From positions 149,292-213,291 of the forward strand of contig NZ_BBPP01000007.1 in assembly GCF_000787835.1 (NCBI RefSeq): a stretch of 64,000 nucleotides of DNA, read 5' to 3'. Of this stretch, positions 23,922-33,800 are shown piece after piece. Below the pieces are notes generated by a model. That model made no database searches, was not told the origin of the DNA, and worked only from the letters and a program-made list of their open reading frames with translations. This DNA is from Streptacidiphilus melanogenes. Lineage in GTDB: Bacteria > Actinomycetota > Actinomycetes > Streptomycetales > Streptomycetaceae. Every line of letters starts with the position of its first letter. The stretch's first letter is position 1. A program made the translations under genes and the position numbers.

Positions 23922-24290
23922 GTGACTCAGCCCGCCATGGACGAGCAGCCCATCGAAGAACTCACTCCAGAGTGGATCGACGCGGCGGTGGAGGTCGTCA
24001 CGCCGGACGGATCAACCGTCGGCTTTCGCCTGAGCCGGTACGAGAAGACCACCAGAGACGGAGAACCGCTCTGGATGCTGTTCAGCACCGAGCAGCCGTG
24101 GCGGATCGAGGTCGGCGCCGGCGCGGTACTGCGCCGCACACCAAAGCCCGCCGGAATGCCGGGCCCCGCTGGGGGCTTCGGTCCCGCCCCCGTCGTCTCG
24201 CCAGCGCCGGTAACAGCTCCCGCGGCACCCACGCCAGCACCGCTGAGCCCGCAGTCGTGGGTGATCGCTCCACCCGCCGAACAGCGCTGA
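23922..24290 (+). CDS. Small hypothetical protein with Pro/Ala tail
   Basis: A 122-residue protein starting at GTG 23922 with AAGGGGAG before it. Residues 8-70 form a compact beta-rich unit (EVVTPDGSTVGFRLSRYEKT, PLWMLFSTEQPWRIEVGAGA). The rest is a Pro/Ala/Thr-rich low-complexity tail. No family was recognised. It is the last + strand gene before oriT and faces the small DNA-binding protein across a bidirectional terminator. Confidence 0.65.
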   Translation: MTQPAMDEQPIEELTPEWIDAAVEVVTPDGSTVGFRLSRYEKTTRDGEPLWMLFSTEQPWRIEVGAGAVLRRTPKPAGMPGPAGGFGPAPVVSPAPVTAPAAPTPAPLSPQSWVIAPPAEQR

Positions 24291-24301
24291 ACCACCGCTG
24301 C

Positions 24302-24341
24302 GCAGCCCCGCCCTGACTGGTAACAGTCAGGGCGGGGCTGC
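24302..24341. terminator. Bidirectional terminator, perfect 18-bp stem
   Basis: GCAGCCCCGCCCTGACTG and its exact complement flank GTAA between the convergent stops at 24290 and 24369. Symmetry and placement indicate that it serves both genes. Confidence 0.75.
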
Positions 24342-24368
24342 ACGCGTTCTTCGTCCCGTGCGCGCCTC

Positions 24369-24782
24369 CTAAGGCGTCACGGAGCCGGCCTGAGAGGTAG
24401 GTGACGGCGCCGATGCAGCCGCCGCGTCGCCGGGCGTGCCGCTGGCCTTCCGTGTCGCCTTGATCTCCCGCACCTTCGCGACAGGGATACCCAGGCGGTC
24501 GGCGACGTCGGAGGCGTTGGCCAGCTCCAACATCTCCGCCGCAGCGTCCGTCAACCTCTGCTCAAGCTGCCCGACTTGCTGCACCAGCTCGCCCCTGATC
24601 CTCGCCGTGTACTGGTCGATCCGAGCCTGCGCTGCTTCGCGGAGACCCCCGATCTGATCGTCCACCTCGAACCACGTCGTCGCCAGGTCTTCCAGGCGCT
24701 GCTCCCGCTCGCGCGCCCCCGCTGTGCGTGCCCTTGCCTTCTCGCGTGCCGCGACCGCGCGCGAGCCCCTGCGTTCCGCCAT
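24369..24782 (-). CDS. Relaxosome-type accessory DNA-binding protein (probable)
   Basis: A 137-residue protein transcribed away from the candidate oriT and divergent from the relaxase. The ATG at 24782 begins MAERRGSRAVAAREKARART, a very basic N-terminus. A long coiled-coil-like helix follows (QRLEDLATTWFEVDDQIGGL ... VQQVGQLEQRLTDAA). Next is a helix-turn-helix-like ASDVADRLGIPVAKVREIKA (about residues 92-111) and a flexible Ala/Ser/Pro tail. Size, charge, coiled coil and position beside the oriT repeats fit a MobC/TraK-type accessory factor or a local repressor. No named family was confirmed. Confidence 0.65.
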   Translation of the reverse strand: MAERRGSRAVAAREKARARTAGAREREQRLEDLATTWFEVDDQIGGLREAAQARIDQYTARIRGELVQQVGQLEQRLTDAAAEMLELANASDVADRLGIPVAKVREIKATRKASGTPGDAAAASAPSPTSQAGSVTP

Positions 24783-24942
24783 CGTCTCGTCCTCCCCAGA
24801 CTGGCCGGTGCCCCTCCCCTGACTGATCACTGCACCGCCATTGTCACCCGCCAACGGCCGGTCCGGAGCGGCCACGAGCAGCCCGATCTGCTGGCGCATC
24901 GTCAGCTGCCGCCAAACCGCCGCGGATCCATGATCGTCTTCC

Positions 24943-24951
24943 TGTGGACAA
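24943..24951 (-). promoter_or_regulatory. DnaA box in the oriT region
   Basis: TGTGGACAA is the complement of TTGTCCACA, the Streptomyces DnaA-box consensus. It lies 11 bp before the first large inverted repeat. A single box does not make an origin, but it could help second-strand replication after transfer. Confidence 0.4.
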
Positions 24952-24962
24952 GCCGGACCTGC

Positions 24963-25008
24963 GGCCGTCCCCAGGTTGCGCTCAGGAGAGCGCAACCTGG
25001 GGACGGCC
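24963..25008. repeat. Perfect 21-bp inverted repeat, part of candidate oriT
   Basis: The arm at 24963-24983 is exactly complementary to that at 24988-25008, with the loop AGGA. It lies between the divergent accessory and relaxase genes and is followed by TATTGCGCTGCGCGG. A terminator reading is unlikely because no gene ends here. Such hairpins next to MOBF relaxase genes usually form the relaxase-binding part of oriT. Confidence 0.65.
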
Positions 25009-25022
25009 TATTGCGCTGCGCG

Positions 25023-25118
25023 GATCGTGAAGGCAGTTGAGGTGCGTCGGCTCGGCGGCTCGGCTCGTTCCTCGCCTTCTCCACCCTCCCCTTCCACACC
25101 TCAACTGCCTTCACGATC
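25023..25118. repeat. Perfect 22-bp inverted repeat with 52-bp spacer, candidate oriT
   Basis: The arm at 25023-25044 is exactly complementary to that at 25097-25118. The spacer between them is a strand-biased stretch (many C and T on the + strand towards its end). It ends 8 bp before the relaxase -35 element. Together with the 24963-25008 repeat this makes a compact double-hairpin oriT candidate. The nick site cannot be fixed by eye. Confidence 0.6.
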
Positions 25119-25125
25119 GAAGCTC

Positions 25126-25160
25126 TTGCATTCACAATGTCACAAGGTATGCTGAGCATA
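25126..25160 (+). promoter_or_regulatory. Leaderless relaxase promoter with palindrome
   Basis: TTGCAT (25126-25131), a 16-bp spacer and TATGCT (25148-25153) place transcription start at about the ATG of 25160. The -10 is half of TATGCT-G-AGCATA (25148-25160), a palindrome reaching the start codon, so a bound repressor or the relaxase could shut off its own gene. Confidence 0.55.
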
Positions 25161-28100
25161 TGATGACCATTCACAAGCTGTCCGCTGGTGATGGTTACCT
25201 GTACTACTCGCGCGAGATCGCGACCGGCGACGAACGCCGCACGGGCGAGAAGAAGATCAGCGACTACTACCACGCCGACGGCAACCCACCCGGCATCTGG
25301 GTAGGCTCGGGAATCACCGAACTCGGCGTGTCCGGCACCGTTTCCGAGAGCCAGATGGCCGCCCTCTACGGTGAGGGACTGCACCCCGATGCCGACCGCA
25401 TCATCGAGCGGGCCGTCGCGGATGGACTGACGTCAGCGCAGGCCATGCGGCTGGCGCGACTTGGCCGGCGCTACTACCGCTACGACCAGACTGAAGGCCC
25501 CCTGGCGGCCCAAATCCAGGACGCCTTGGAGGCGTTCGAGGCCAGGAAGGGTGAGATCGCGACCGAGGAGGAGCGCAAGCAGCAGCGCGGCAAGGTCGGC
25601 GCCATCGCGTTCCGGGCAGACTTCGGCCGCTCGCCGAAGGACGCTGAGGAGCTGAGCCGCTACATCAGCGCGAACACGGCTTGCAGCCGCCAGGCGGTGG
25701 CCGGCTTCGATCTGGTCTTCCGCAACAAGTACGCCTCCGTCCTCTGGGCACTGTGCGACGAGGACACCCGGCTTGAAGTCGAGGCGGCCCACGAGCAGGC
25801 CATCGCGGAGACGCTCTCGTGGATCGAGGAACACGCCCTCGCCACCCGCACCGGTATCAACGGCGTCGCCCAGGAGGACGTCCGCGGGGGCATCATCGCG
25901 GCGCGCTACCGGCACTACGACAGCCGCCGCGGCGACCCGCTCCTGCACGACCACGTGGTCGTGGCCAACAAGGTTTTGGGCGTCGATGGCAAGTGGCGCA
26001 CCATCGACGGCAAGCTCCTCTACGCGATGGAGGTAGCCGCCAGCGAGTTCTACAACCAGCGCGTCGTCGAGGAGATGTGCCGTCGCCTCGGTGTGCAGGC
26101 GGAAGAGCGGGAAGTGACGCCAGGCAAGCGGCCGGTGGTCGCGATCTCGGGCCTGGATGACGACCTGATCGAGACGTTCAGCAAGCGCGCCCAGGACATC
26201 CGGAAAGACCTGGCGGTCCTCTTGGCGGGCTACCGTCGTCGGTACGGCAAGGAGCCCGACACCGCCGCACGAATGGCCCTGATCCAGCAGGCCGCGCAGC
26301 AGACGCGACCCAAGAAGAAGGCGGCCCGGTCGCTGTTCGAATTGCGTGCCGCATGGCGCGCGGAGGCTATCGCTCTGTTCGGCGATTCCCGCATCAACGC
26401 GCTGCTTCAGCGCTGCCGACAGGCCGTCAGCCTTGCGGACGGCGGTCGCGATCCGGTGGCGTCCCTCGACCTGGACCAGCTCGCGGAAGGCGTGCTGGGG
26501 GTTGTCTCCGAAGAGCGGGCGGTCTGGGCTGAGCGGCACGTCCTGGCGGAGGCACGGCGGCACGTCGTCCGGGCCACCAAGGGGCGCGGTGACACCCGCG
26601 GACTGGCCGAGCGCATCACGCAACTGGTGCTCAGCAACGGATCCTTGGACATCACCCCGCCGGACATCAACCCGGCCTTCGCGCCCCTGCAGCGCGCCGA
26701 CGGCGCCAGCATCTACCGCCGCAAGGAGTCGCGGCTGTTCACCTCCGCAGCGATCCTGGCCGCCGAGGCACGGATCCTGGACGCCGCGCTGTCCGCCGCC
26801 ATCCCCGCCGTCTCGGCGGAGGCTTTTGCAACGGCATCGAGGGCGTTCGCCGGGCCGCAGCTGGATGCCGGGCAACGGCGTCTTGTCGAGAGCTTCGCCT
26901 GCTCGGAGCGGCTGGTGCAGGTCGGCATCGGCCCCGCCGGCTCGGGCAAAACCACCGCGCTGCAGCTCGTGCGCGACGCGGTCCAGGCATCGGGTGGACG
27001 GGTGATTCCGCTCGCTCCCTCCAGCCGCGCCGCCGCCGTGCTCAAGGCCGACCTCGACGTCGACGCCCACACCCTGCACAGCTGGATCGTGCAGCGGCAG
27101 CGCCTCGCTGAAGGCAGCCGCGTCCAATACGACTGCCAGCTGCGGCCCGGCGACGTCCTCGTCATTGACGAGGCCGGGATGGCAGGCACCCGCCGACTCG
27201 CGCGCATTGTGGATGACGCCATCGCCGCCGGCGCGATGGTCCGCCTCATCGGTGACCCCGCACAGCTCGGCGCGGTCGAGTCCGGCGGCGTCCTGCGGCT
27301 GATCGCCCGCGAGGTCGGCGCCGTAGAACTGGAGCAGCTGCACCGGTTCCGCGCCGAGGGCGAGAGCGCAGCTACCCTGGCGCTGCGCGACGGCGACGCG
27401 GCCGACGCGTGGACTTGGCACCTGGCGAACGGGCGGATCGTCGGCGGCAGCAGCGAGGACATGCTCGACGGCCTGTTCCAGGCTTGGCAGGCCGACACGG
27501 AGCAGGGCCTGCTCTCCCTGATGATGGCCGACGACGACGACAGCGTCCGCGAGCTGAACCTGCGCGCCCAGAGCTTCCAGGTCGCCTCCGGCCGACTCGA
27601 CCTGTCCCGCTCGATCCCCCTGCGGGACGATGCGCAGGCCGCCGTCGGAGACCTGATCGTCACCCGCCGCAACCAGCGCCGACTGCTGACGCTGGGCGGA
27701 AAGGACTGGGTCAAGAACGGCGACCAGTGGCAGATCGAGGCCCTGGACGACAAGGGCAACGCGACGGTCCAGCACACGGGACACCGCGGACGCGTGATCC
27801 TGCCCGCCCGCTACCTGCGTCGGCACGGCCAGCTCGGCTACGCCTGCACCGTTCACCGCGCCCAAGGGCTGACGGTCGACACTTCCCACGGCCTGGTGAC
27901 CGCCCGGACCAGCCGCGAGTCCGCGTACGTGATGGCCACCCGCGGACGACTGTCCAACCGCCTGGCGGTCGTCACCGACGAAGGCCGGAGCATGCGGGAC
28001 GTGCTCGACTCCGTCGCCCGCAGCAACAGCGCGTCGGTCTCCGCCCACGAGGCCATCCAGGCAGAGCAGGAGCGGACCTACAGCATCGGCCAGCTGGCCG

Positions 28101-29938
28101 CCGAGTACACCGACGTCTACGCCCGCGCGCAGTCACACCGCCTCCGCGCCCTTGCCCGCCGGGTCCTTGGCACAGCAGCTGAGGAGTTCATCGCCCTCGA
28201 CGCCTGGTCGGCCGTCGAGCGCGCCCTTGCCCGGGGCGAGAACAGCGGTTGGGACGCAGGTCGCCTGCTGCAAACCGCCCACGCACAGCGGGACTTCCGC
28301 AGCGCCGAGGACCTGTCCGCCGTGCTCTCCTGGCGGATCGACGCGGTCGTCGAGGAGGGCCGACGGGCCGCCGAGCGCGCTGCTGAGCGCGAAGCCGAGG
28401 CCGGCGGCAGCCGCCCACTGCGAGACCTGACCAACGAGCAGCTGGGTCGGCTGTTCGAGCGCGCACAGCAGCGTCGCGCCGACGCGCTGGAGGAACTGCA
28501 ACGCGCGGAAGCGGCCGTGGCAGGTCAGCCCCGTCCGGTCGTGGTCGACGGCCTCCCGCACCCGGCCTGGCCGCACCGCACCTACGGCCACTTCACCCGC
28601 ACCCAGCTGGCCGATGCCATCGCCGACGCTCGCCAACGGAGGCGGCGGGCCGAGCGTGAGGGTGACCAGCAGGGCGAGCGCTCCGCCGCCGCAGAGCACT
28701 CGCTCCTGCGCCGGGAGCAGCGGCTTCGGCGGACGATGCGGCCGCTGGACCGGATGCGCGAGGACTGGCAGCGCGAGCCCCGCACCGGTTCCAGTCGAAC
28801 GGCACACCAGCCGCTGGAGACCACCGTCGCCGAACTGACGGAGAACCTCTACCGGCACGAGGCGGCGGCGGACCGCCTGCGCCTGGCCCAGGTGATCGCG
28901 GACCGCGTGGACGCGGAACGCCGTCTTCGGACGCGGTTGCCCGACGGGCCTGCTCCCACGCCGGACCACTCCGGGGTGCTGCCGGACTGGCTGGCGCCGT
29001 CGGCAGCCCTTCGCGACCAGGACACCCCGGCCGGGTGGCGTCAACACCTCGTGGAGCGGCGGATCATCCTGGCTGAGCGGCTGCAGCACCAAGGCCTGTC
29101 GCTGTCGGCAGAGCCGCCGGCGTGGAGCCGCCCCCTGGGACCGGTCCCGAGTGCTGACGGCGAGCTGCGCGCCCTGTGGGAGCGCACGGCCGCGCTGGTC
29201 GAGGTGTGGCGTCAGCGCTACGGCCTGGACGACAACGCCATGGGATTGGGCCCGCAACCAGAGGAGCCACGAGACGCGCACGCCTGGGCCGTGTTCCAAG
29301 AGCGGGTGGAACTGGTCGGTCGCCGCACGCGGGCGTGGGCAGCAGCGGTCGCCCGCCCCGATGACCCCTCCCAGGGGATGCGCATCGCCGCCCGCACGGC
29401 CGAGAACGTGTTGCTGCGGTTGCTGGAGACGCGGGTCGCCGACGAGCAGGACCGGGGCGCGGTCTCGGCCGCGGCCGCCGCGTTCGCGGACGTGGCCCTG
29501 TTCCGTGCGATGGCCTCCGAGGAACCGGCGGAGGAGTGGGTGCAGCAGATCCCGACGCCGGACCCTGAAGACCCGGGCCAGCAGCAGCAATGGCGAGACC
29601 TGGTAACGGCCTTGGCGACCTACCGGATGGTGCATCAGACTGATTCTGCTGACCCGCTGGGCGAATCCCCGGACGACGAGGAGCAGCGCCTGGTGTGGTC
29701 GGATCTCCAGGCCGCGATGACGCTCTTCCAGCGCGCCCGGATCCAGCAGCGACTGGCCGAGATCACGGCCCTGCGCGACGCCGAGCGCGCCCACCGCGGC
29801 CTGGCTGCGCATTCGGCTACCCGCCCGGACCCTGAGGCCGCCCCCGGGCGGCGAGCCCGCCAACGCGCCGAGGACGAGCAGCAGCGTCAGCAGCGCCCCG
29901 GACCGGCTTCTGGCCCCCGTCGGGGGCCAGGTATCTGA
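25160..29938 (+). CDS. MOBF (TrwC/TraA-type) conjugative relaxase-helicase
   Basis: A 1,592-aa enzyme that nicks and unwinds DNA at oriT for conjugative transfer. The N-terminal relaxase domain has candidate catalytic tyrosines in GYLYYSRE (Tyr13, 15 and 16) and the three-His metal site with His252 in YRHYDSRRGDP and LLHDHVVV (His263, His265). The SF1B helicase follows: Walker A GPAGSGKTT (about 592), Walker B VLVIDEAGMAG (about 667) and YACTVHRAQGLTVD (about 895-908). The C-terminal ~600 residues are helical, Arg/Glu rich and probably a protein-interaction region. The ATG at 25160 was chosen because it follows the promoter and matches the family N-terminus. The next small gene follows 21 bp later. 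Confidence 0.92.
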   Translation: MMTIHKLSAGDGYLYYSREIATGDERRTGEKKISDYYHADGNPPGIWVGSGITELGVSGTVSESQMAALYGEGLHPDADRIIERAVADGLTSAQAMRLARLGRRYYRYDQTEGPLAAQIQDALEAFEARKGEIATEEERKQQRGKVGAIAFRADFGRSPKDAEELSRYISANTACSRQAVAGFDLVFRNKYASVLWALCDEDTRLEVEAAHEQAIAETLSWIEEHALATRTGINGVAQEDVRGGIIAARYRHYDSRRGDPLLHDHVVVANKVLGVDGKWRTIDGKLLYAMEVAASEFYNQRVVEEMCRRLGVQAEEREVTPGKRPVVAISGLDDDLIETFSKRAQDIRKDLAVLLAGYRRRYGKEPDTAARMALIQQAAQQTRPKKKAARSLFELRAAWRAEAIALFGDSRINALLQRCRQAVSLADGGRDPVASLDLDQLAEGVLGVVSEERAVWAERHVLAEARRHVVRATKGRGDTRGLAERITQLVLSNGSLDITPPDINPAFAPLQRADGASIYRRKESRLFTSAAILAAEARILDAALSAAIPAVSAEAFATASRAFAGPQLDAGQRRLVESFACSERLVQVGIGPAGSGKTTALQLVRDAVQASGGRVIPLAPSSRAAAVLKADLDVDAHTLHSWIVQRQRLAEGSRVQYDCQLRPGDVLVIDEAGMAGTRRLARIVDDAIAAGAMVRLIGDPAQLGAVESGGVLRLIAREVGAVELEQLHRFRAEGESAATLALRDGDAADAWTWHLANGRIVGGSSEDMLDGLFQAWQADTEQGLLSLMMADDDDSVRELNLRAQSFQVASGRLDLSRSIPLRDDAQAAVGDLIVTRRNQRRLLTLGGKDWVKNGDQWQIEALDDKGNATVQHTGHRGRVILPARYLRRHGQLGYACTVHRAQGLTVDTSHGLVTARTSRESAYVMATRGRLSNRLAVVTDEGRSMRDVLDSVARSNSASVSAHEAIQAEQERTYSIGQLAAEYTDVYARAQSHRLRALARRVLGTAAEEFIALDAWSAVERALARGENSGWDAGRLLQTAHAQRDFRSAEDLSAVLSWRIDAVVEEGRRAAERAAEREAEAGGSRPLRDLTNEQLGRLFERAQQRRADALEELQRAEAAVAGQPRPVVVDGLPHPAWPHRTYGHFTRTQLADAIADARQRRRRAEREGDQQGERSAAAEHSLLRREQRLRRTMRPLDRMREDWQREPRTGSSRTAHQPLETTVAELTENLYRHEAAADRLRLAQVIADRVDAERRLRTRLPDGPAPTPDHSGVLPDWLAPSAALRDQDTPAGWRQHLVERRIILAERLQHQGLSLSAEPPAWSRPLGPVPSADGELRALWERTAALVEVWRQRYGLDDNAMGLGPQPEEPRDAHAWAVFQERVELVGRRTRAWAAAVARPDDPSQGMRIAARTAENVLLRLLETRVADEQDRGAVSAAAAAFADVALFRAMASEEPAEEWVQQIPTPDPEDPGQQQQWRDLVTALATYRMVHQTDSADPLGESPDDEEQRLVWSDLQAAMTLFQRARIQQRLAEITALRDAERAHRGLAAHSATRPDPEAAPGRRARQRAEDEQQRQQRPGPASGPRRGPGI

Positions 29939-29959
29939 GAATCACAGAGGAGAACGGAC

Positions 29960-30238
29960 ATGGATGAGAGCACGAACCCGCTCAGCGCCGAGCAGCGCGG
30001 GGAGCTGGCCCGCTGGGCGGCCGAGCGCGAGGCGCGGCTGGCCGCCCGCGGGGTGAACGCCCCGGAGGGGACGCTGCAGGAACGTCTTGCGGCGCTGGAC
30101 GCGGAGTTCGACAAGAACCCCGACAAGGAGAACCCGCTCGTTGCGGAGAACCACGAGCTGCGGCGGCTCGTGGCGATCTACGAAGACGCCACGCGCGACC
30201 TGCTGAGCGGCAGGCTCCTGGTGCCGGCCGAGGGGTGA
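29960..30238 (+). CDS. Small helical protein downstream of the relaxase
   Basis: A 92-residue, charged, all-helical protein with AGAGGAGAA before the ATG, 21 bp after the relaxase stop, so probably co-transcribed. SAEQRGELARWAAEREARLA and NHELRRLVAIYEDATRDLL look like paired amphipathic helices. It may be a relaxase accessory or stabilising protein; the evidence is position only. It ends 4 bp from a convergent minus-strand gene. Confidence 0.65.
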   Translation: MDESTNPLSAEQRGELARWAAEREARLAARGVNAPEGTLQERLAALDAEFDKNPDKENPLVAENHELRRLVAIYEDATRDLLSGRLLVPAEG

Positions 30239-30242
30239 GCCG

Positions 30243-30770
30243 CTACCTCCTCATGCCGACGCCGTACCCCGCCGCTGTCTCGGGTCGGTGCTGCTGCAGC
30301 TGCGCCTCCGCCTCGGCGTGACGTCGCGCACGCGCCGAGCCGGAGGCCTGTCCTTCCAACTGCTGTGCCGCTTGCACGTTCTGGGTCGCCGCGAGCAGCA
30401 GGGCATCGACCAGCGCACGACGGACAGCAGCCTCAGCCGCGCGTTGACGTTGGTCCATCCGGATCCGGCGCTGCAACTCCACGGTGACGCGCAGCAGCTC
30501 ATCCGAGGTCTGCTGAACGAGCAGGCTCCGAGCAACCAGCGCATCGTCCACCGGGCGGTCCGCATCGCGGAGGTCCCGCACCCGGTTCAGCGCCCGCTGC
30601 GTCGCCACCACCTCAGCGGCGGCCTTCCCACGGGCCGCGCTCAACTGCGCGTCGGTCATCAGCACCAGCTGCCCGGCCCCAGCGAGGCGGATCACCGAGG
30701 CCCTGGCCAGCTCGCGCGCCAACTCCTCCAATCGACCATCCACAGGACCGCCACCAGGTGGGCTGCTCAT
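30243..30770 (-). CDS. Helical hypothetical protein, last gene of the transfer unit
   Basis: A 175-residue Ala/Arg/Gln-rich protein predicted to be one long coiled coil (LEELARELARASVIRLAGAG, LLRVTVELQRRIRMDQRQR) with a disordered Gly/Arg tail. No signal peptide or membrane segment is present. It follows the giant gene by about 100 bp in the same direction and ends the minus-strand unit. Function is unknown. Confidence 0.65.
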   Translation of the reverse strand: MSSPPGGGPVDGRLEELARELARASVIRLAGAGQLVLMTDAQLSAARGKAAAEVVATQRALNRVRDLRDADRPVDDALVARSLLVQQTSDELLRVTVELQRRIRMDQRQRAAEAAVRRALVDALLLAATQNVQAAQQLEGQASGSARARRHAEAEAQLQQHRPETAAGYGVGMRR

Positions 30771-30835
30771 CTCCGCTCCCTTCTCCAGCCGAACATGAAG
30801 ACCTACGGGCTCACAGCCCGGCCACGCGTACCGGC

Positions 30836-30859
30836 GGCCCCGCCGGGAAGCGCGGGGCC
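30836..30859 (-). terminator. GC-rich hairpin after the giant gene (tentative)
   Basis: GGCCCCGC and GCGGGGCC flank an 8-nt loop just past the stop at 30875. There is no T-tract. It may attenuate transcription into the gene at 30770. Confidence 0.3.
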
Positions 30860-30874
30860 ACCGATCGGGTGCAC

Positions 30875-33800
30875 TTACATGCGCGGACCGTGCGGAGTGG
30901 CGCGCTGCTGCTCTTGCCGCTGCTGCTGTTCCCGCTGCTGAGCCCTGCGCCCGTCCGTCTGCTGCTGGCCGCCCTTCCCGGCGGGAGCCGTCCCGGCGCC
31001 GGGCCCCCCAGCGCCAGGGCTGCTGCTCTTGGGCCCACCCGTGGCCTTGACCGCAGCCGCCCAGGCGCTCTGCACGACGTCCTCCGGCAGTGCAGCGCCG
31101 CTGGCCGCAGCCATCATCCGCAACGCCCGCAGGAACGGCTCTGCCATCAGCGCTCCCCGCTCGGGTGTCGCAGCGGCAGGCCCCTGCGCCATCAGGTCCG
31201 CCGTGTCCTTAGTCTTCGTTGCCAGTTTTTGAAGCGTGGCCGCAGCCGCCTGCTCTCGGGGATTGGACGCAGCCGAGACAGCGAAGGTGGCCTTGTCCGC
31301 CAGCCTCTTGGCCTGGGCGGTCAGCACCGCCTGCGTGGACGCCCCCGGGTCGGCGTCGGGCTGACGCTGCACTGCCGCCGGCCTCGGCTGGCCGGGGCCC
31401 GGCCTGGCAGCGGAACGCTGCCGCTGCGGCAATCCCGGTGCACTCACCTGGTCGCCCGGGATCGCCTCCGCGACGACCGCAGGTGCCTCGACCGGGTCGG
31501 CAGGGGCTGCGCTCGCCGGTGCCGGAGCCCGCTCTGCCGCCGGCGCAGCATCGGGCTGCCCGGCTTGCTGTGCCTGTGCGAGGATGCGCCGTGCCTCCTC
31601 GCGGTCGCGGACCAGCACGGGCCGAAGACGATCGCCTTCCTTCCGGCCGACGATCCCCAGCCCCTCCAGCCTCCCCATGACCCGGAGGGTCTGCTCCGAG
31701 TCGATCGAGAGCCGCCTCCTGACGAGCAGTTCAGCCGCGAACGGCGCTCCGACCACGAAGTCGACCGCTTCGCGCAGCTGCTCCCAGTTCTCGGGCCCCT
31801 GTGCTTCCTCCTGGGGGGTCGATGCGGCGGCGTTGCTTACCGGAGCGGTCGCGGCCGGGCGGTTCGCCTCTTCAGCCTGCGCGGTATCGGCGGTGGCGGC
31901 GGGCTCTGCGCCCAGGGCCGTAGCGGAGACGGCTGCCTCCTCGGCGGTGCCTCGTTCGGGTTCGTAGTAGGTGCCCAACGGGCTGTTGATGTGCTCGGGG
32001 ACGAGACCGCGCAGGTGGGAGATGCCCTCTTCGGCGGCGTGGTGCAGCACCCGCAGAGCGTTCCACCGCAAGCCGTCACGGTGACCGCCGTGCTCCAGGC
32101 GGTCCAGCAGGCTCCGTGCGGAGTGCGCGATGATCTCCAGGGTCCGCACCCACAGTGTGCGGCCGGTGCCCAGGGTGGCGTGATCGGCGGCCAGCCGGTG
32201 AAGCCCCGCGTGAGCCCCGTCCAACGCCTGCCGGGCGGACTCGAAGACGGTGACGATCCGCCGCCACAGGGGATGCTGAGCCCAGTCCGCGATCCGGTCG
32301 GCGGCGGTCTGGTAGTTGCCCCTGACCGTCTCGAAGCTGCGGGCGATCAACGACAGTTGATGTCCCGAAGCGCCGTCGTCCGCTCGGTCGGGGAGGCGGC
32401 TGGCGATGCTGTCCGCGAGCCACTGCCAGGCGCTGCGGAGCTGAGTGGCCAGGTCGATCCGTTGCCCTGCGGGCAGCAGTCCGGTCAGCCGGTCGGCCCG
32501 GGTTGAGGCCGCGCGGTGCAGACGCCACACTGCGCGCCAGGCCGCCGAATCGCGCATGCCGCCGCTGTCCAGCCGCCGCGCCAGCAGGTAGGCGCTGTGC
32601 GATACCGCCCGCGCGGCCCACGCCTGGATGGTGCGGTCGAGCCCGTGGGTACGGACGTCCCGGACCAGTGCCTCCGCATGGGTCATCACCGCGTCGCGCA
32701 CGGCTGACCGCAGCGCCTGGCTGGCCTGGTGAACGTCGCGGATGGACTGCCACTCCGGGGTGCCCCAGTACGCTCCGGCCTCCGCTTGAGCGGCGCCGAT
32801 AGCGGCGTCGAGCTCAGCGGCGTCAGCCGCGTCCACCGACGGCTCCGTGCCCTGTGGCTGAACCGGCGCACTGTCGAGCGCTCCCAGCAGGTCGGCCAAG
32901 TGGCTGCGCAGGTCCGCGTACTGCAGCTCCAGACGCTGCTGGTCCTGGGGGCTGAGCCGTGCAGGAGACCTGAGCGCCTGCACGATGCTGGCGAAATGCC
33001 GGTCGAGCTCGTCCGGTTCGACGGCTCTGGGAACAGGCGGTTCGGCCACCACTTCCTCCAGGCTGGGCACGGTGGGCGCACTCTGCGTGGGTGCGCCCTG
33101 GTCAGAGGGGGCGGCGTCATCGGTCGCCGCCCCGCTCGGCGTGCTCGCGGGCGGTACCTCCGCCGCTGCGGGCCGGTCCGCCCGAGCTGGGTTCTCCGGG
33201 AGCTCCACCACGAAGTCGGGTTCGTTCACCAGCTCGGTGTCGCCGACGATTCCCTCTCCGATGACGTCGACCCAGGGTTCGGCCTCGACTCCCGGGTCGT
33301 CGTGCGAGAACTGAGCGAGCTCGTCGTCCGCCTCCACCGCGGGGTCCGGCACGGTGGGCGAGTGCGGCACCGCCCCGGGAGCGGAAGCTGCTGCGGCCTC
33401 ATCCTCCGGTTCCCCCTCGTGCAGCGGCGCCGACGAAGCCTCCGGCTCCACCAGTGCGGATGCCGGCTCGGGGGTGGCCTCTGACTGGGGGACAGGTCCG
33501 GGCGCCACGGCGGGTGCGGCGACCTCCGGTACGGTCGTCACCTCTGCTTGCGACGCGGGCTCTGCCTCCGTCGACCGTGTGGGGGCCGCCTCCTGCTCGA
33601 CGGGAACGGCCGTGTCCTGGGTTTCGGGCGGCGAGGCGGTGGCGCGCTGCCACTGCTCGTACAGCTTGGCCAGCTCGGTGCGGGGCATGTCCTTGGACGA
33701 CTTGTGGCCCTGGTCGATGTACCACTCGCCGAACGCCCTGGCTTCCTTCGCGGTCGCGCCGAACTCACCCTCAGCGGCCTTGCGCACTCCCGTACGCCAC

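Noticed and set aside
24963-25008. Large hairpin read as a transcription terminator
   Set aside because: Both flanking genes are transcribed away from it, so no transcript ends there. An oriT role fits better.
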